Source of the DNA: Paragonimus westermani
Taxonomy: Eukaryota; Platyhelminthes; Trematoda; Plagiorchiida; Troglotrematidae
NCBI GenBank assembly: GCA_008508345.1
Contig: QNGE01000116.1
Span: 259,301-323,300, forward strand
Length of the DNA: 64,000 nt
Direction: 5' to 3'
The notes under the pieces were generated by a model that was not told the origin of the DNA, did no database searches, and saw only the letters and a list, made by a program, of their open reading frames with translations. The stretch's first letter is position 1, and each line of letters begins with the position of its first letter. A program made the position numbers and the translations under genes. Shown here one piece after another: positions 45,534 through 56,954 of this stretch.

Positions 45534-47776
45534 TTAGCAGTATACACCCTGGTCAAATTTCGTCGTCCATCCATTCAATTTAGTATATAGAGTGTTGAGA
45601 TTCGGTGACAACCGTAGTGAACGGATTTTGATTAAAATGCCTTTGCTCGTTCACCCAGAAGCGCTCTATGCATGTCTTGTGGATGCCAGAGCCAAACACC
45701 CGTTTGTTTGTCCATGTCTTCAAGATTGTGATTGTGTCATAAACATGAAACAATTACCCCCAAAGTCTTACTCCGATTTTTAATCAAGACAACCTTCATT
45801 TGTCTGTTTTTGATCGATTCACTCTGACAACGGGATTCTATCTAAATGTCATAATGTGGCCTGATAATGGGTAATTGAAACCGAGCCTATTTGCTACACG
45901 AAGCTTTGTGGGCATTATAACAGTGACTAGACCCACAGTCATCAGTGTCTAGAAGTGAACCATTTGAACTGTTTAAAACAAAATCCGTTCATAGACACAA
46001 CAGAATTCTTGAAGTTGGGACAAATCGATGTATGACGATGTATGACAGACAGTAATAGAGATTACATAACGTAGATAATAGTGTGTATACTCATACACAC
46101 ACTGTAGGTCAGTTATTAATGTTCTTCTCATTACAACCTAAGTTACTTCCAAACTTAATTCCGGGATGAGTTGACTATTGAGTCAAATGTCATAATAGTT
46201 GGCGCGTGCTTCGTGCAACGTTAAACCCATTGCTACGGGCGATATGAAGTTCAAACGCAGGGAGGAGAACGGGTCCAAAGGAAGCAAACAAGCTTGCTAT
46301 TCGTAAACTAAATTAAACAATTTACTCACATTCTACTGTCCTTTGAACTGTCTACAAAATCCTCAAGGTAGTAACAAAATTTTGAAGCTTCTGTGGAAAA
46401 AGCTGTCCGGATTATTTCAAACAATATTATGGGAGGAGAATGAAAGGAAATTGCAGAATGCAATGACGAGAAACCTTCAGGTGAGCTGTTGTATATTGGT
46501 TGTTTCATTCCGGATCTATAAAAAAACTTACGGGATGTCGGCAACAAGGACATCCTTGAAGTATTTTTTAAGGAGTTTTTTATTTACTAATCTGAGCCTC
46601 ATCGATAGTAAACCATTTGTCACCCAGAGTGGCTAAGGGTGCCAAGGTTTCCCACCAAGTGTTTGTTGGGAAGGAACCAGACAAGAAAGGAAGTGTTATG
46701 TTTCTATGCTGAAAGAACAGATATTTCCTTGATGCAAAGGACGGCGATACATACTGTGACTCGTACAACAACTGATGTCACTTTGAGTGTAGGAGGACTA
46801 GTTGTCGTGTCTATACATTGTGTCCAACATATGAGGCTTTAGAATGGGGTCTGCCCGCTGCGATAGTCAAAGCTGGCCGCAAAGGTGTAACCTAACGAGA
46901 AGAAAGATGAGGTATTGGTTAACAGGGAGGCCATGGAACCACTACCAGGACAACTGACAGAAACGGTTTTGTGTGAGCAGTCAAAGATTAAATCCGGTCA
47001 TCAGTTGCTTGTAGTATCCGGATTGGGGAAACAAGTGATATAAACCTGGCTTCGGACATGCAGGTTAAAGAGAATAACACGACCGTCTTGAATAGAAAAA
47101 TATCAACGATGAGGGAGAGGTCAAAAAGGAGTCGGAGGCGACAGGGGTTTAACCAGAAGAACAAGCAACTTTAAGGGAGGCTCTCATTGACCTACAAAAG
47201 AGAGTCGGAAAACGGTTCTAGATTATTCTGAAGATACAGACAGATGGGGGTGCTATGGTCATGATTCCCCTAGGTTTACAGGAAACCGATGATTTGACCA
47301 TAGGGAGGAATATGAATTCAGTGATCCAGTCCATACAGAGGCCTGTGAAGAATCCCATCGAGACGGCGTGCAGTGTGCTATCAATCATTGAACTGGCTTG
47401 AGACGGTCAACATCATAAATCACTTGTCTGTTAGGAGCTTTTCAAGGTCTTGAAGATGACAGAGTGCACATGCCTTAAGTATTGTAGCTAGACCAGTGCT
47501 TGCGTTGGCTTGTAGCTCAACACTGTAAGGATAGGTTCCTTTCCGCCACTAAGACTATTCGCACCAACACCCGCGACGGAATCTCACTGGTCCAAGATGG
47601 CTTTGTGACTTGCTGCAACACTAAAGTTTAATCGGAAGTCATTGATCAATGATCGATCGATAATTAGTTTTGGTGGACGAGTTATCTGCAAGTCATTTGG
47701 GTGAATATACGGAGTCTACAATCTTTTGGAAAGGACTAGACAGGTAGCATCAGACTCTTACAGCGATACCTTTAAA
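45534..47776. other. Unannotated interval
   Basis: Contains coding-like but ambiguous frames: plus 45592-45783 (63 codons) and overlapping plus/minus frames at 46326-46636, each ending at a plausible donor. A small hairpin GTGTGTAT/ATACACAC lies at 46081-46102. The stretch 46900-47450 is purine-rich on the plus strand, with no intact frame. Confidence 0.35.
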
Positions 47777-47823
47777 ATGGGCCCTGTAACGTCGGAGGAA
47801 TTGGACATGGTGAAGACGGCCAG
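47777..47823 (+). CDS. Candidate initial exon
   Basis: An ATG in good context (AAAATGG) opens MGPVTSEELDMVKTA, followed directly by consensus donor GTAAGT at 47824. The same frame is open upstream to about 47668, so this could also be an internal exon. A downstream plus frame (47854 onward) ends at a GTATGC. No homologue recognised. Confidence 0.25.
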
Positions 47824-48194
47824 GTAAGTAAGTGGCACAGGCTGCTTTGCCTCATGGAAGTCAAAATCACATATGAATTGAACCAAGTCACAAATGCACG
47901 ATTCAAGAGCGCAACAAATCCGGCGGCTGTTAAAACCCGGCGCTCTACGATCGTCGATATCAACTCATATCGCTTAAAGTTGCGAATGAAAATCCAACTG
48001 GTATGCATCACGGAGTTGCCGTTAGCAGCGGTTGTACAGAACAGAGCTAACTTAAAAACTCGGCTAAAAGACTGGAGTGTTATTCACTGTGACTCACTTT
48101 GCTGACTAAGCAGAAGAACATATCCCATCATGCAACGAAAATGGGGTGTACCAAAGACGCTACACCGGCAGTTGTGTGTTGAATAAACACTTAC

Positions 48195-48376
48195 TTGTCA
48201 CCGTTTGTTGTGATGGCCCAATAGATCCCAGAGTAAGCCATACCTCCGCATGGATGGGGCAAAACCGGATTTTTTAATGGCTTTTCCAATTGATTACATA
48301 CCTGCCTTCGTGAGATCTCTTTACACGCTCGCCACCCGAATTTGAAGTCATGAGTTTTCGGGAAAGGATTGTACAT
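48195..48376 (-). CDS. Candidate short coding exon or small ORF
   Basis: An ATG at 48376 opens 61 codons ending GMAYSGIYWAITTNGDK. The final AAG-TAA overlaps a consensus donor (GTAAGT at 48194), so it is either a stop or a splice site. Internal GTATGT and a later AG could define an intron of about 58 bp. The product is unknown. Confidence 0.2.
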
Positions 48377-48910
48377 TGGTTCGATACGTATTAGCTTTCA
48401 ACGAACATTTTGATTGTTTTTTACACGTCATCGGGACTGAGACATCAGACGGTAGGCTAGTTGTAAGGCATTTGTGTAGATTTGCTGCTGAAATAAGCTG
48501 AGCCAAAAAGCGTAATTCGTTTCCTGAAGAAACGCTTTGAAAGTGCCTCAATTTCCTTCGTTTTAAATGATCAACCAATTGAGGTCCTCGTGTGTTCACT
48601 CGAACCAGCAAGTAGTAAACTCGAAGATCTTTGCTTCACTGTTTGTCAAACCCATATTATCAACCGGTAACAACGTTGACCCGGTTGGATCGCCCAGGCT
48701 ATTGTTATGTCACTGTAACCCGAAACCGCTGGCAAGTAAACACTCACTGCGAATCAGAGAATACCGGTCAGTTTTGTGTGTACGGAGACGGTGACGCAAT
48801 GAGTCGTCCTACCATGGAACTGACTGCGCAGGCAGTCTGCGAGAGGTTGAAATTATTTGGGTGGCCCGTTCAAGTATATTGGCCACGAGCGTTTCCACAA
48901 AATTCTTGAT
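48377..48910. other. Unannotated interval
   Basis: Overlapping frames on both strands (plus 48631-48909, 92 codons; minus 48348-48611, 87 codons) with no recognisable motif. Confidence 0.35.
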
Positions 48911-49010
48911 TCCTTCTACGTTAGCAACTGAAGAGAGTAAATGAACTGTTCATATCTTGCGACGTATGTTTTCTCTGTTTTCACTAAATGGAATATAGGA
49001 GTTCAGCGCT
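48911..49010 (+). mobile_element. Penelope-like 3' tail remnant with near-hammerhead (copy G)
   Basis: GCAA-CTGAAGA-GAGTAAAT-GAA-...-ATC-TTGC at about 48934-48968: the CUGANGA box and a 4-bp helix I (GCAA/TTGC) survive, but the base after GAA and helix III have decayed. It is followed by GACGTATGTTTTCTCTG as in other PLE tails. Confidence 0.5.
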
Positions 49011-52000
49011 TTAAACTTCCACTAAGTGCACCTCCCAGTGCACTCACCAAATCACTTGAGGCTGCGATGACACTTTCAACGGCAGAACTAATCGGATGTG
49101 AAAAACCGAACGGAACTCTCCTTTCTCTTGTGTAAAAATTGCTCGATCAGAAATCATTTGCTGGCTACCGGTTGTATACCCGATTTTGGTTAAGTCTTCT
49201 ACCTGCTACTCTAACTGTATGTTAACACCGAAAAGTTTTACAGAATTTTCATAACAAATATGCGTCATCATCCACCCTTGGGCAAATGTAGGCCGACGAC
49301 ATTAATTTTGTAATTACGCCCTTTAGTTATTACATGACTGTTGTTGTTGTATGAATGATCTCTATTTTGTCGTTTCACAAATATCTCACTGTTCCGAGTG
49401 AACGATTACACGGAGTAAGAGTTTGAGATGTCCGTCTTTTCTACGAAACACAAATGAACCATATGAAAGTACCATGGTTTGTGCGGTGTTTCTTTCCTAA
49501 TTCGAATACGTCCGGCAAACCTGGATCGTCTTCTCAATCAAGCATACTGAAGTTCACTCCCTTCGTCCCTCTAAATGTTTAGTTATGTTCCAAGAAAACC
49601 TTCTGAGCCCACGCGTTGCGATGTTCAAAAGATTCACACTCCACGCTCAGTTTAATGCCCACGTCCTTTATTCATACGCCCGCTACCTTGCCACACTAAT
49701 CGAATAGGAAAACTAGTTTATCATCCCCAGACAAATGACATATCCATACTTCCATTTGAGCAGATAGGTAAGCTCTATTTAAGTGCATCACCGGTTAGTT
49801 GCTATAGTTGTCTGCTGTCAGAAGCCTAAGATCGGAGTTTAGCTAACTCCTCTGAACAATACTTGGTTTCCTCTCGACCTTCAGAACAGCTGTTGTAGAT
49901 TTGCAAGCACAGGTGAAAACCAAACGTGTTTGCATGTCCCTGTGGATGTGTTGGTCGGAAAGGAAAATTGGCTGGACGTTTCATGGGGAAATTTTACCGA
50001 GCGTAAAGAAAAAATCTTGAACGCAGCAAGCGAACATCGAACAGGCAAACATAATGAAGCAGCAGATTGTTACAACCAATAGGCACGCATTAGAAAAAAA
50101 CAAGTGTCAACAAGGACAACTAAGTAGAAAATATGTATCTAGTGATTTATGAGGGTGCGGATTTGAGATGACTACGAACACTGCGACTCCAATACGCCCT
50201 AGTGTGTGTCGACCGACTAGAGTTCTGGACGCCTCAACCGTAGCAGTAGCCAGTGCCTCCCAGAAGGGACAGATCCGGGCTGATACGAGGTGCCGTGTAT
50301 GTATTAGCCGAGCGCAAAGGAATGACCCTTCGACTTTCTGGATAGGAATTCATTCTGAGTCTCACAAAAATGCAGTGGTTCCTCCCTGGATGCTTTCAGT
50401 AAGAGCTTCTGCATACTGGAAATTACTAAGATAAGTGGCTATCGATATCTCTGTAAAACCTAAACTCGGTTAGACATTCCTGGAGCAATACAGTCAGTGG
50501 CCATATGAAGTAATACTCATTGAATCCTTATAACCAGGAAATGCAATCGATTCGGTCGAATGCTTTGGAGATATTTGGGTAGGTTACATAATTGGACTGT
50601 TCTTCATCAGTTTTTTGGGTCAAAGGTGTCAAAGCACAGGGGCGTTCGATTAGAAAACCGTGTGGTTTTTTTAAGACGAAGTCCAACTTCGTTCACTTTT
50701 TCCCAGAAAAAAATATAACGTAAGCTCTCCCCTACTCCAGAATCCACCTAAAACAAAGCTATCGGTCAGTAGCTTAGCACGTTGTCACTGCAACTCTGTT
50801 TGACAAGATAGGTGGTTGAAAATCCTTTGAACGCCTCTGATAGGTTACCAACGGGGGGGAGCCGCTATGGCTGAACCGTAGTTGAGGAGCATTGGGGTTG
50901 TCATGTTGAGTCTTCAATCTGGAATCATGCCCAAGTAAGCTACAGGGTGTCCCAAGAACACGATAGGATTATGTATCTGAACATTCTGATTCGGGCTGAC
51001 CGTATGTTGCTGATTAGGAAGCAGCCCAATGGGCTCACGATATTATCACAGGGGAGTATGTATAGACTCACTAAGGACGCAATGTGCACTGACTTGATTA
51101 GTGAGATGCTCAGTTAGGGTCAAGCTAATATTAACAGTATGGGAGAGGTGAATTCTAAACTTTTACATACTCACATCTTCAGCAAATAAAGAACAGTGTT
51201 AACCAAGTGCGCCCAGGTTGAAAAATATTAGTAATAATCACAAATCTCGTGAAACATATAGCGAGTGATTGCAATATGTATCAACCTAGCTGATTTTATT
51301 GATTAATTCGGATTTGTGGTTGATTCAGAGATAAGAGGATTGAGTTTGTGCAGAACTCGAAATCAGTAAGTTACAAGAGAAGAAGAACAGCAACGGGTGT
51401 GTGCAAATGATTGTTTATAATGGGAAGAGCAGAAGTAGATCTGGAGAGATGCACATAAATGTGGTAGGCTGTTTCAGGTAAGGTTTTTATTGCAGAATTC
51501 TCACATATTGTGAATTGATGAGGAACACTGGAAGTGTCGAGTTGTTTACAGGGAATACCACTGTAATTAGATACATGTTTTACTGATCTAGTAAGAAGTG
51601 TAGTATTTGTTTGAACTACAAACCAGAGAAGGCAACGGGTTGCCGACACATGCAGTGGTGAAGCGCAAAAGCCGTGATAAATCAAGTGGTCAAGTGGTGT
51701 GGAATGGGGATAGAATTTAAACAGCGGACGTGGAGGAAGGGCCTTCTGTCTTTGGTGGGAACATGAGTAGCCCGAAGTGACCATGCCATGTTGTTAATCC
51801 CTGCGTACTTACAAGAAAGAGGTCGTGGTTGAGGTTCATTATTTACTGATGAGTAGTCGGGGATTTGGTTTATTTTCAAGTTGACCATTATTTAATTGAT
51901 GGGGGTGTGATTCCTCAGAATGTTTCTCAAGACGATTCCACCTCACAAGCGGAGACAAGTGGATGTGTTAAGAGACGAACTGTGGGACTCTGACGAAGTT

Positions 52001-52026
52001 AATTGTTCAGATAGACTGTCCAGCAG
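49011..52026. other. Unannotated interval with a repeat X scrap
   Basis: 51843-51891 is the end of repeat X (TACTGATGAGTAGTCGGGGA). A plus frame at 50168-50434 (88 codons, ATG) and a minus frame at 51371-51784 (137 codons) have no recognised motif. Confidence 0.4.
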
Positions 52027-52579
52027 AACGGGATTGGGAATTTGAGGCCCAACCACACATCGTCCAACTAGTCGACCATAAATGTGTGATTGTCAACTGG
52101 CATGGGTGAGATGTCAAGTGGAACTAGGGACGGGGATGGGGTGCATCCTGTAGAACGTCAAGGCCAGTGGTGTGTCGATCAGGCTTGACCACCGACTTGA
52201 GCAAATTGACTTCGATTTGTGAGGTAGTTGCGGAAGGAACGCGGTTGAATTGAGGTTTGAACTCCAGATTTTTTATATTTGGAAGTAACGTATATTTGTG
52301 AACGCTTCCAAACTCATCGTTAATGAAGTACATAGTAACGGCTCTTGATTTTCACCGAGCGATGGCGGAATGGAGTGAACGGGACAGGGGAAGCATCTGA
52401 GATTGAGCATGGCTGACGGTAGGCGATTTGACTGGGATCTGTGATGTTCACTTGTTTCCACTGGGGTGTGAAGTGGTTTTTTGTCAACATTGGACCTCGT
52501 AGACGTAGATGATATTGTGTTTAGTTTGGTTTTTTCTTATTTTGGAATTGGTGTGATGCGTGTGGTGCTGTAACAGTTA
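52027..52579. repeat. 0.54-kb repeat, copy at 52 kb
   Basis: Near-identical to 9589-10127 in the same orientation. The 69-codon minus-strand frame (52124-52333) is preserved with two residue changes. No PLE adjoins it here, so the unit can exist alone. Confidence 0.75.
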
Positions 52580-53905
52580 GCAAACTTTCTTTATGCGAAT
52601 CATCGTGTGAATAACTCAGCTGGTGATTGGTATGAAATTTACGGTATAACCCTCTATCACAGTTGGTGATAAGCCGTCAGATCCGTGTGCTCTGATGGAC
52701 TTCAGCCTGATAGTTTCTTTGGAGCAGCTTTGGTTTCAATGGAACTAGAAATCAGTGGATAAGAAACGCTATGTGGGAGGTGTGAAGAAAGCATTCGCTA
52801 TCCTGTTAAAATTACAGCTGAGCTATCCAACGTCAACAACTGGTTTCTCGACAGTGATTTGCGAGATTTGGAGATAGGTTTTTTCACCCAGTAATATGTT
52901 GGCGTTTACTGAGTTTAAGCGATTTTGCTCACTCCTATCAGATCTTGAAATTCATTTGTCTTATGACTAACCTTTTGATTCATGAACCCTTTGTTGGTGC
53001 GTGTAAAGTCTTTTGGGATACGGGAAAGAAAATTTAACCACGTGAATAAGTATTGTTTCTAAGAAGTGAATACATCACAACAGAAATTTAGGTAACTAAT
53101 CAACTGGCTATAACAGATAAATGAGTCATGGTAAGAAACATGCTCAAATCAGACGAATGTATTGTTCCCCTGAGCCTAATTATCGGTGGAGACCTTCGAC
53201 TTTTGACTTTGCAATTTCCCCAGTGAAAGACGAGATCGTTGTATGTTTTACTGTAAACCATGGCAGAGGGTACTGAATTATCCATTTTGTGACGCACCCA
53301 ATCGTTTGGTCAAAAGCCGATAAGGAGGAAAGACGTGGTAACATCGTTTATTGGGAAATCGAGTCAGAATTAGACCACACAGACTCTCAAGCTGTGGGGC
53401 GAAACGAATACCATCCATGGCCGATAAGACAGAATGATTTCAGACAAGAAGACCATATATGACAGTCAAATGCAAAGTGAATCAAATATTAACACTCAGG
53501 GCTTTAGAACCAACATGTCACAGGGAGCATCACAAACAGGTGCGAGGAGACAGTCCAGATAGCACGCAGGCGTTCGACCGCAAGACTGCCATCTGAGTGG
53601 CTGAGTGGAACCATTCAACCGTCCACCATCATGCCATTCGAACTGGGTCGACCGATCGATATGGCGTGATGCGTCCTGGTTGCTTCGTTAGGGGATGCGC
53701 CTACTAACAAAGTGCTTTCCGAAAGGGTGGTCAGAGGTACCAACTAGAGCGCGTCCGTGAACTGAAAACAATCGCGGATTGCTAAGGCCAGCCAACTCGT
53801 GATCTGTGTCATATCGTCTAAAATCACCGCACGCAGTACATGTTAACTTGTCCGGAACATCTAAGAACGCTATTGAAAAAAGGCTTTAACAAACTTTATC
53901 AGTTC
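52580..53905. other. Unannotated interval
   Basis: No gene or repeat recognised. Frames are 65 codons or shorter. Confidence 0.45.
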
Positions 53906-54182
53906 AGAAAAAAACATGTTGCGATACGTTAACATTTCGTTTGCTCTAATCGGCCACAAACGTAAAACATGCAAGTTATGTATGACAGACCAATCGAGAT
54001 AGACAGGGTATGGACATGCACACAACCACAACACGTGGTGGTGATGACAATCCGTGTTTTGGTTGTATGCGTGTCTATACCCTGTCTATCTCGATTTGTC
54101 TGTCATACATAACTTGCATGTTTTACGTTTGTGGCCGATTAGAGCAAACGAAATGTTAACGTATCGCAACATGTTTTTTTCT
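53906..54182. repeat. Near-perfect palindrome of two PLE tails
   Basis: Arms of about 115 bp (53906 to about 54022 and about 54063 to 54182) are inverted copies around a loop of about 40 bp. Each arm, read outward, carries a PLE 3' tail: TTTTACGTTTGTGGCCGA, TTAGAGCAAACGAAATG, TTAACGTATCGCAACATG. Helix I (CGA/TCG), GAA and helix III remain of the hammerhead; the CUGAUGA box is replaced by TTAGAG. The arrangement (outward-facing tails) is that of copy B without any coding DNA. Confidence 0.85.
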
Positions 54183-55609
54183 ACACTGATGTAATTGCTA
54201 AGTGAAACCCAGTGTTTCAAGTTTAGCAAACTTGCTCACCTCAATGAGGGAACATCTAGGGGTTAAGTGAATATTACATGTCATAAGTGAGCAAAACCAC
54301 TTAAGAATATGACCTTGCACTCAACACTTACGTAGCTTGCACAACCATTAGTAGTGATAAACATAATTTGCACGGATGCGCACTATGAGCTGGTGATGTA
54401 CGTAGTGACGGCCCTAGCACGTCTTCTGTAACACACAGACGGATCTACGTGATAGCATCTGAAATATCCAATTTGGACGACTCCAACTTCGATGTCTTTA
54501 GACAACCAGGCTTTGTACGCCATAGTTACACCAAAGTTGGCATACTCGTGAGATTGGATAATACTGATTATCTCCGTTATGCTACATAGTACGGAAAATG
54601 TCCGCTGATAGGCGTATGTACGTTTTGTGATGTTACGTTTTCGGAATGCAATCCTCCATGTTGCGTGAGGTTTCCTTGTATTCCTCGGGCAAGGTTTTAG
54701 TGTTAATATTGGTTATTTTTTATTAGTGTTGTTGTTCATAACATCTACGTGTCCGTCAGGAAATTTCACGCCGATGCCTCCAAAGGATAGGTATTTTGGT
54801 TACGAGCTGAAGTGTAGTTGGTCCAGCTGAAGTGTCTTGGATCTATCAGCCATTAGGAAACATGTCTATAATCATTGGGCGCAGATACTTACCGTGGTCA
54901 CGAGGCCAAAAACAGGTGTGTGTCAAACTGAAACATGCTGTCAAGGAAAGGACCGATGGTGGCCTACCCAGGGGTATGGGGTGGGGTGTCCAACCCCACA
55001 CACTGAGCCCCGGCTTCACCGCTGATAAGCATACGTATTGTAGTTGTATTGCATACCGATGGATTACATCAACTTGATACATGGAATTGTCTTTGTTAGC
55101 ACAGGTAACCATTTCTATGGGTTTGTGTATCAACTGACAGGCGTCCTCTTAAACTCTCAACTCAGTGCAAACGGAAATTCGCCGGCGACTAACGGAGTTA
55201 CTGAATAAGTCCACCTTTCTCAGTCCATCAGCCTGAAACAGGCGATGCTCGCAGTTATTATTTATCTAAAGTGGAACATCAGTACGTTGGGTAGTAAACT
55301 ATTTCACGGGCCACACGATTTCACGACCGCTGATACAACTACTTAAATAAAACGAAGAGCAAATACGATCAATACTCAAACGCGAGGCTATCTGACGGTG
55401 AGACAGAACGTTACGTGTTCTATTCTCCAATGTGGATTGACGAAGACCTGTTAGTCAGAACAATGGCAGATAAATTTTGAGGTAAATAACGACACCAAAT
55501 TAAAAAATGAAGTCTGCTCAAATCTAAATAGGGTTAAAAATAAGCGAATGTTAACTTGACTGATGAGCTGAATCGGAGAAAGGATCCAGTGGACGAAAAC
55601 GTAGCGAAA
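54183..55609. other. Unannotated interval
   Basis: A C/G-rich patch at about 54955-55020 and a minus frame (54846-55133) with a GTAAGT donor inside it (about 54889) are the only points of note. No supported gene. Confidence 0.35.
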
Positions 55610-55842
55610 AAGAGTTGATTTCTATGCTTGATCATCAGGCTTATTACAAAACAGTAAATGTGGCAACGGTAACTATGGTGAGTTGGAAAATCGGTCAATA
55701 AAGGTCATGGACAACGTGCTTGTTATCAGTTACGCAATCATCGTTCCAAATTATAAGCTTGATTGATTGCGGGCCAAGGGAGAATGAGTGTGCACACGAG
55801 CTTCTACTGGGTGTAGAGGTTGGGGTTGCGTAGTCGGATACT
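55610..55842 (+). repeat. Left arm of a 233-bp inverted repeat
   Basis: Base-for-base reverse complement of 56722-56954 with no indel; the coordinates pair to a constant sum of 112564. One mismatch was seen at 55831. The arm begins AAGAGTTGATTTCTATGC and ends GTCGGATACT. Confidence 0.85.
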
Positions 55843-56721
55843 AAAGGTTTTGGCAAAGAACAACTTTTGGACTCTGGTCAATGCTGATCGATCTCTTGGC
55901 AGTCCACATACAGACTGAAAACATCCTTCTGAATGAGAGAATGATTAGAGTCGGTCAAATGACCAAAAGTAGCGCTTGAAAACGTTTCAGTGTAATAATC
56001 GGAACTAGGGACTTTGAATAGCCTCAAAAATCTCATTCGAATTGAAAACTCCTACGCAAGTAATAAGGAGAAGACCTCGTACTGAGTCCAGTAAGCAGTT
56101 CTTTATTCATGGGACGATAAGCTGAGTTTACTGATGTACGGCATTATTAAAAAACTTGAGTCTGTCATGAGTCGTAGAGTTAAATTACAGGCTGATTTAT
56201 GCAATACAGAACAAAGACCCCCCCCCCCAACTAACGGGAGGTGTAAGCCTGAGACTCTTCATCCAATCCTGGAATGGTATCTTAACGCGACGTTTGGACT
56301 AGTCCCGTGTCAGATTTTCTACTGTGTCGGGGTTTAGATAAGCGGTGGATCGAGTAGATTTTCATCTTGTTCAGTCACGTCACTGTTCAAATAGCCAGGA
56401 TGGTGTCTACGCACTCTATCAGACATCACCTTTGTAGTAAGACCAACGTTTGATGCTCGGCACATGCAAACAAACAAGTACACCAACAGGTGTTTGTAGA
56501 CTGTCTTTGAGTTTTGACACGACGACGAGTGTTGAATGGAAACTCAAGCACAGTTGAAAGGCAGGGTTTGTTCTTTTGACTGACTTTTGAGCTTTCTTGT
56601 GATAAATTCGGTTATAGGTTGTCCCTTAAAGGTGAGAGTAATAACCGTAAGTTTCTTATTCACAGAAGGTGACTCTCCTGCCTGCATTGCCTTCTGAATA
56701 AAACGCATCGGCGAAGTCATC
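55843..56721. other. Spacer between inverted arms
   Basis: 879 bp with an 11-base C run at 56218-56228. A minus-strand frame crosses from the right arm into the spacer (56656-56844, 62 codons), and another lies at 56544-56744. No transposase-like or other motif recognised. Confidence 0.4.
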
Positions 56722-56954
56722 AGTATCCGACTTCGCAACCCCAACCTCTACACCCAGTAGAAGCTCGTGTGCACACTCATTCTCCCTTGGCCCGCAATCA
56801 ATCAAGCTTATAATTTGGAACGATGATTGCGTAACTGATAACAAGCACGTTGTCCATGACCTTTATTGACCGATTTTCCAACTCACCATAGTTACCGTTG
56901 CCACATTTACTGTTTTGTAATAAGCCTGATGATCAAGCATAGAAATCAACTCTT
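56722..56954 (-). repeat. Right arm of the 233-bp inverted repeat
   Basis: See the left arm at 55610-55842. The near identity means either recent origin or ongoing gene conversion between arms. No homology to the window's PLE, LTR or SINE families was seen. Confidence 0.85.

Noticed and set aside
45200..45540. Target-site duplication around the solo LTR
   Set aside because: The flanks (ACTAG left, TTAGC right) share too little to call.
46326..46636. Exon at 46.3-46.5 kb
   Set aside because: Both strands give a coding-like frame ending at a plausible donor, so the signal is not discriminating.
51371..51784. 137-codon minus-strand ORF as a gene
   Set aside because: No recognised motif and no supporting start context or splice signals; length is within what chance gives in a window this size.
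54846..55133. Minus-strand ORF of 95 codons as a gene
   Set aside because: Composition is driven by a C/G-rich patch; no motif, and a donor sits inside the frame.
55556..55600. CTGATGAGC ... GAAA as a hammerhead
   Set aside because: The bases between the boxes do not form helix II and no complementary helix I was found.
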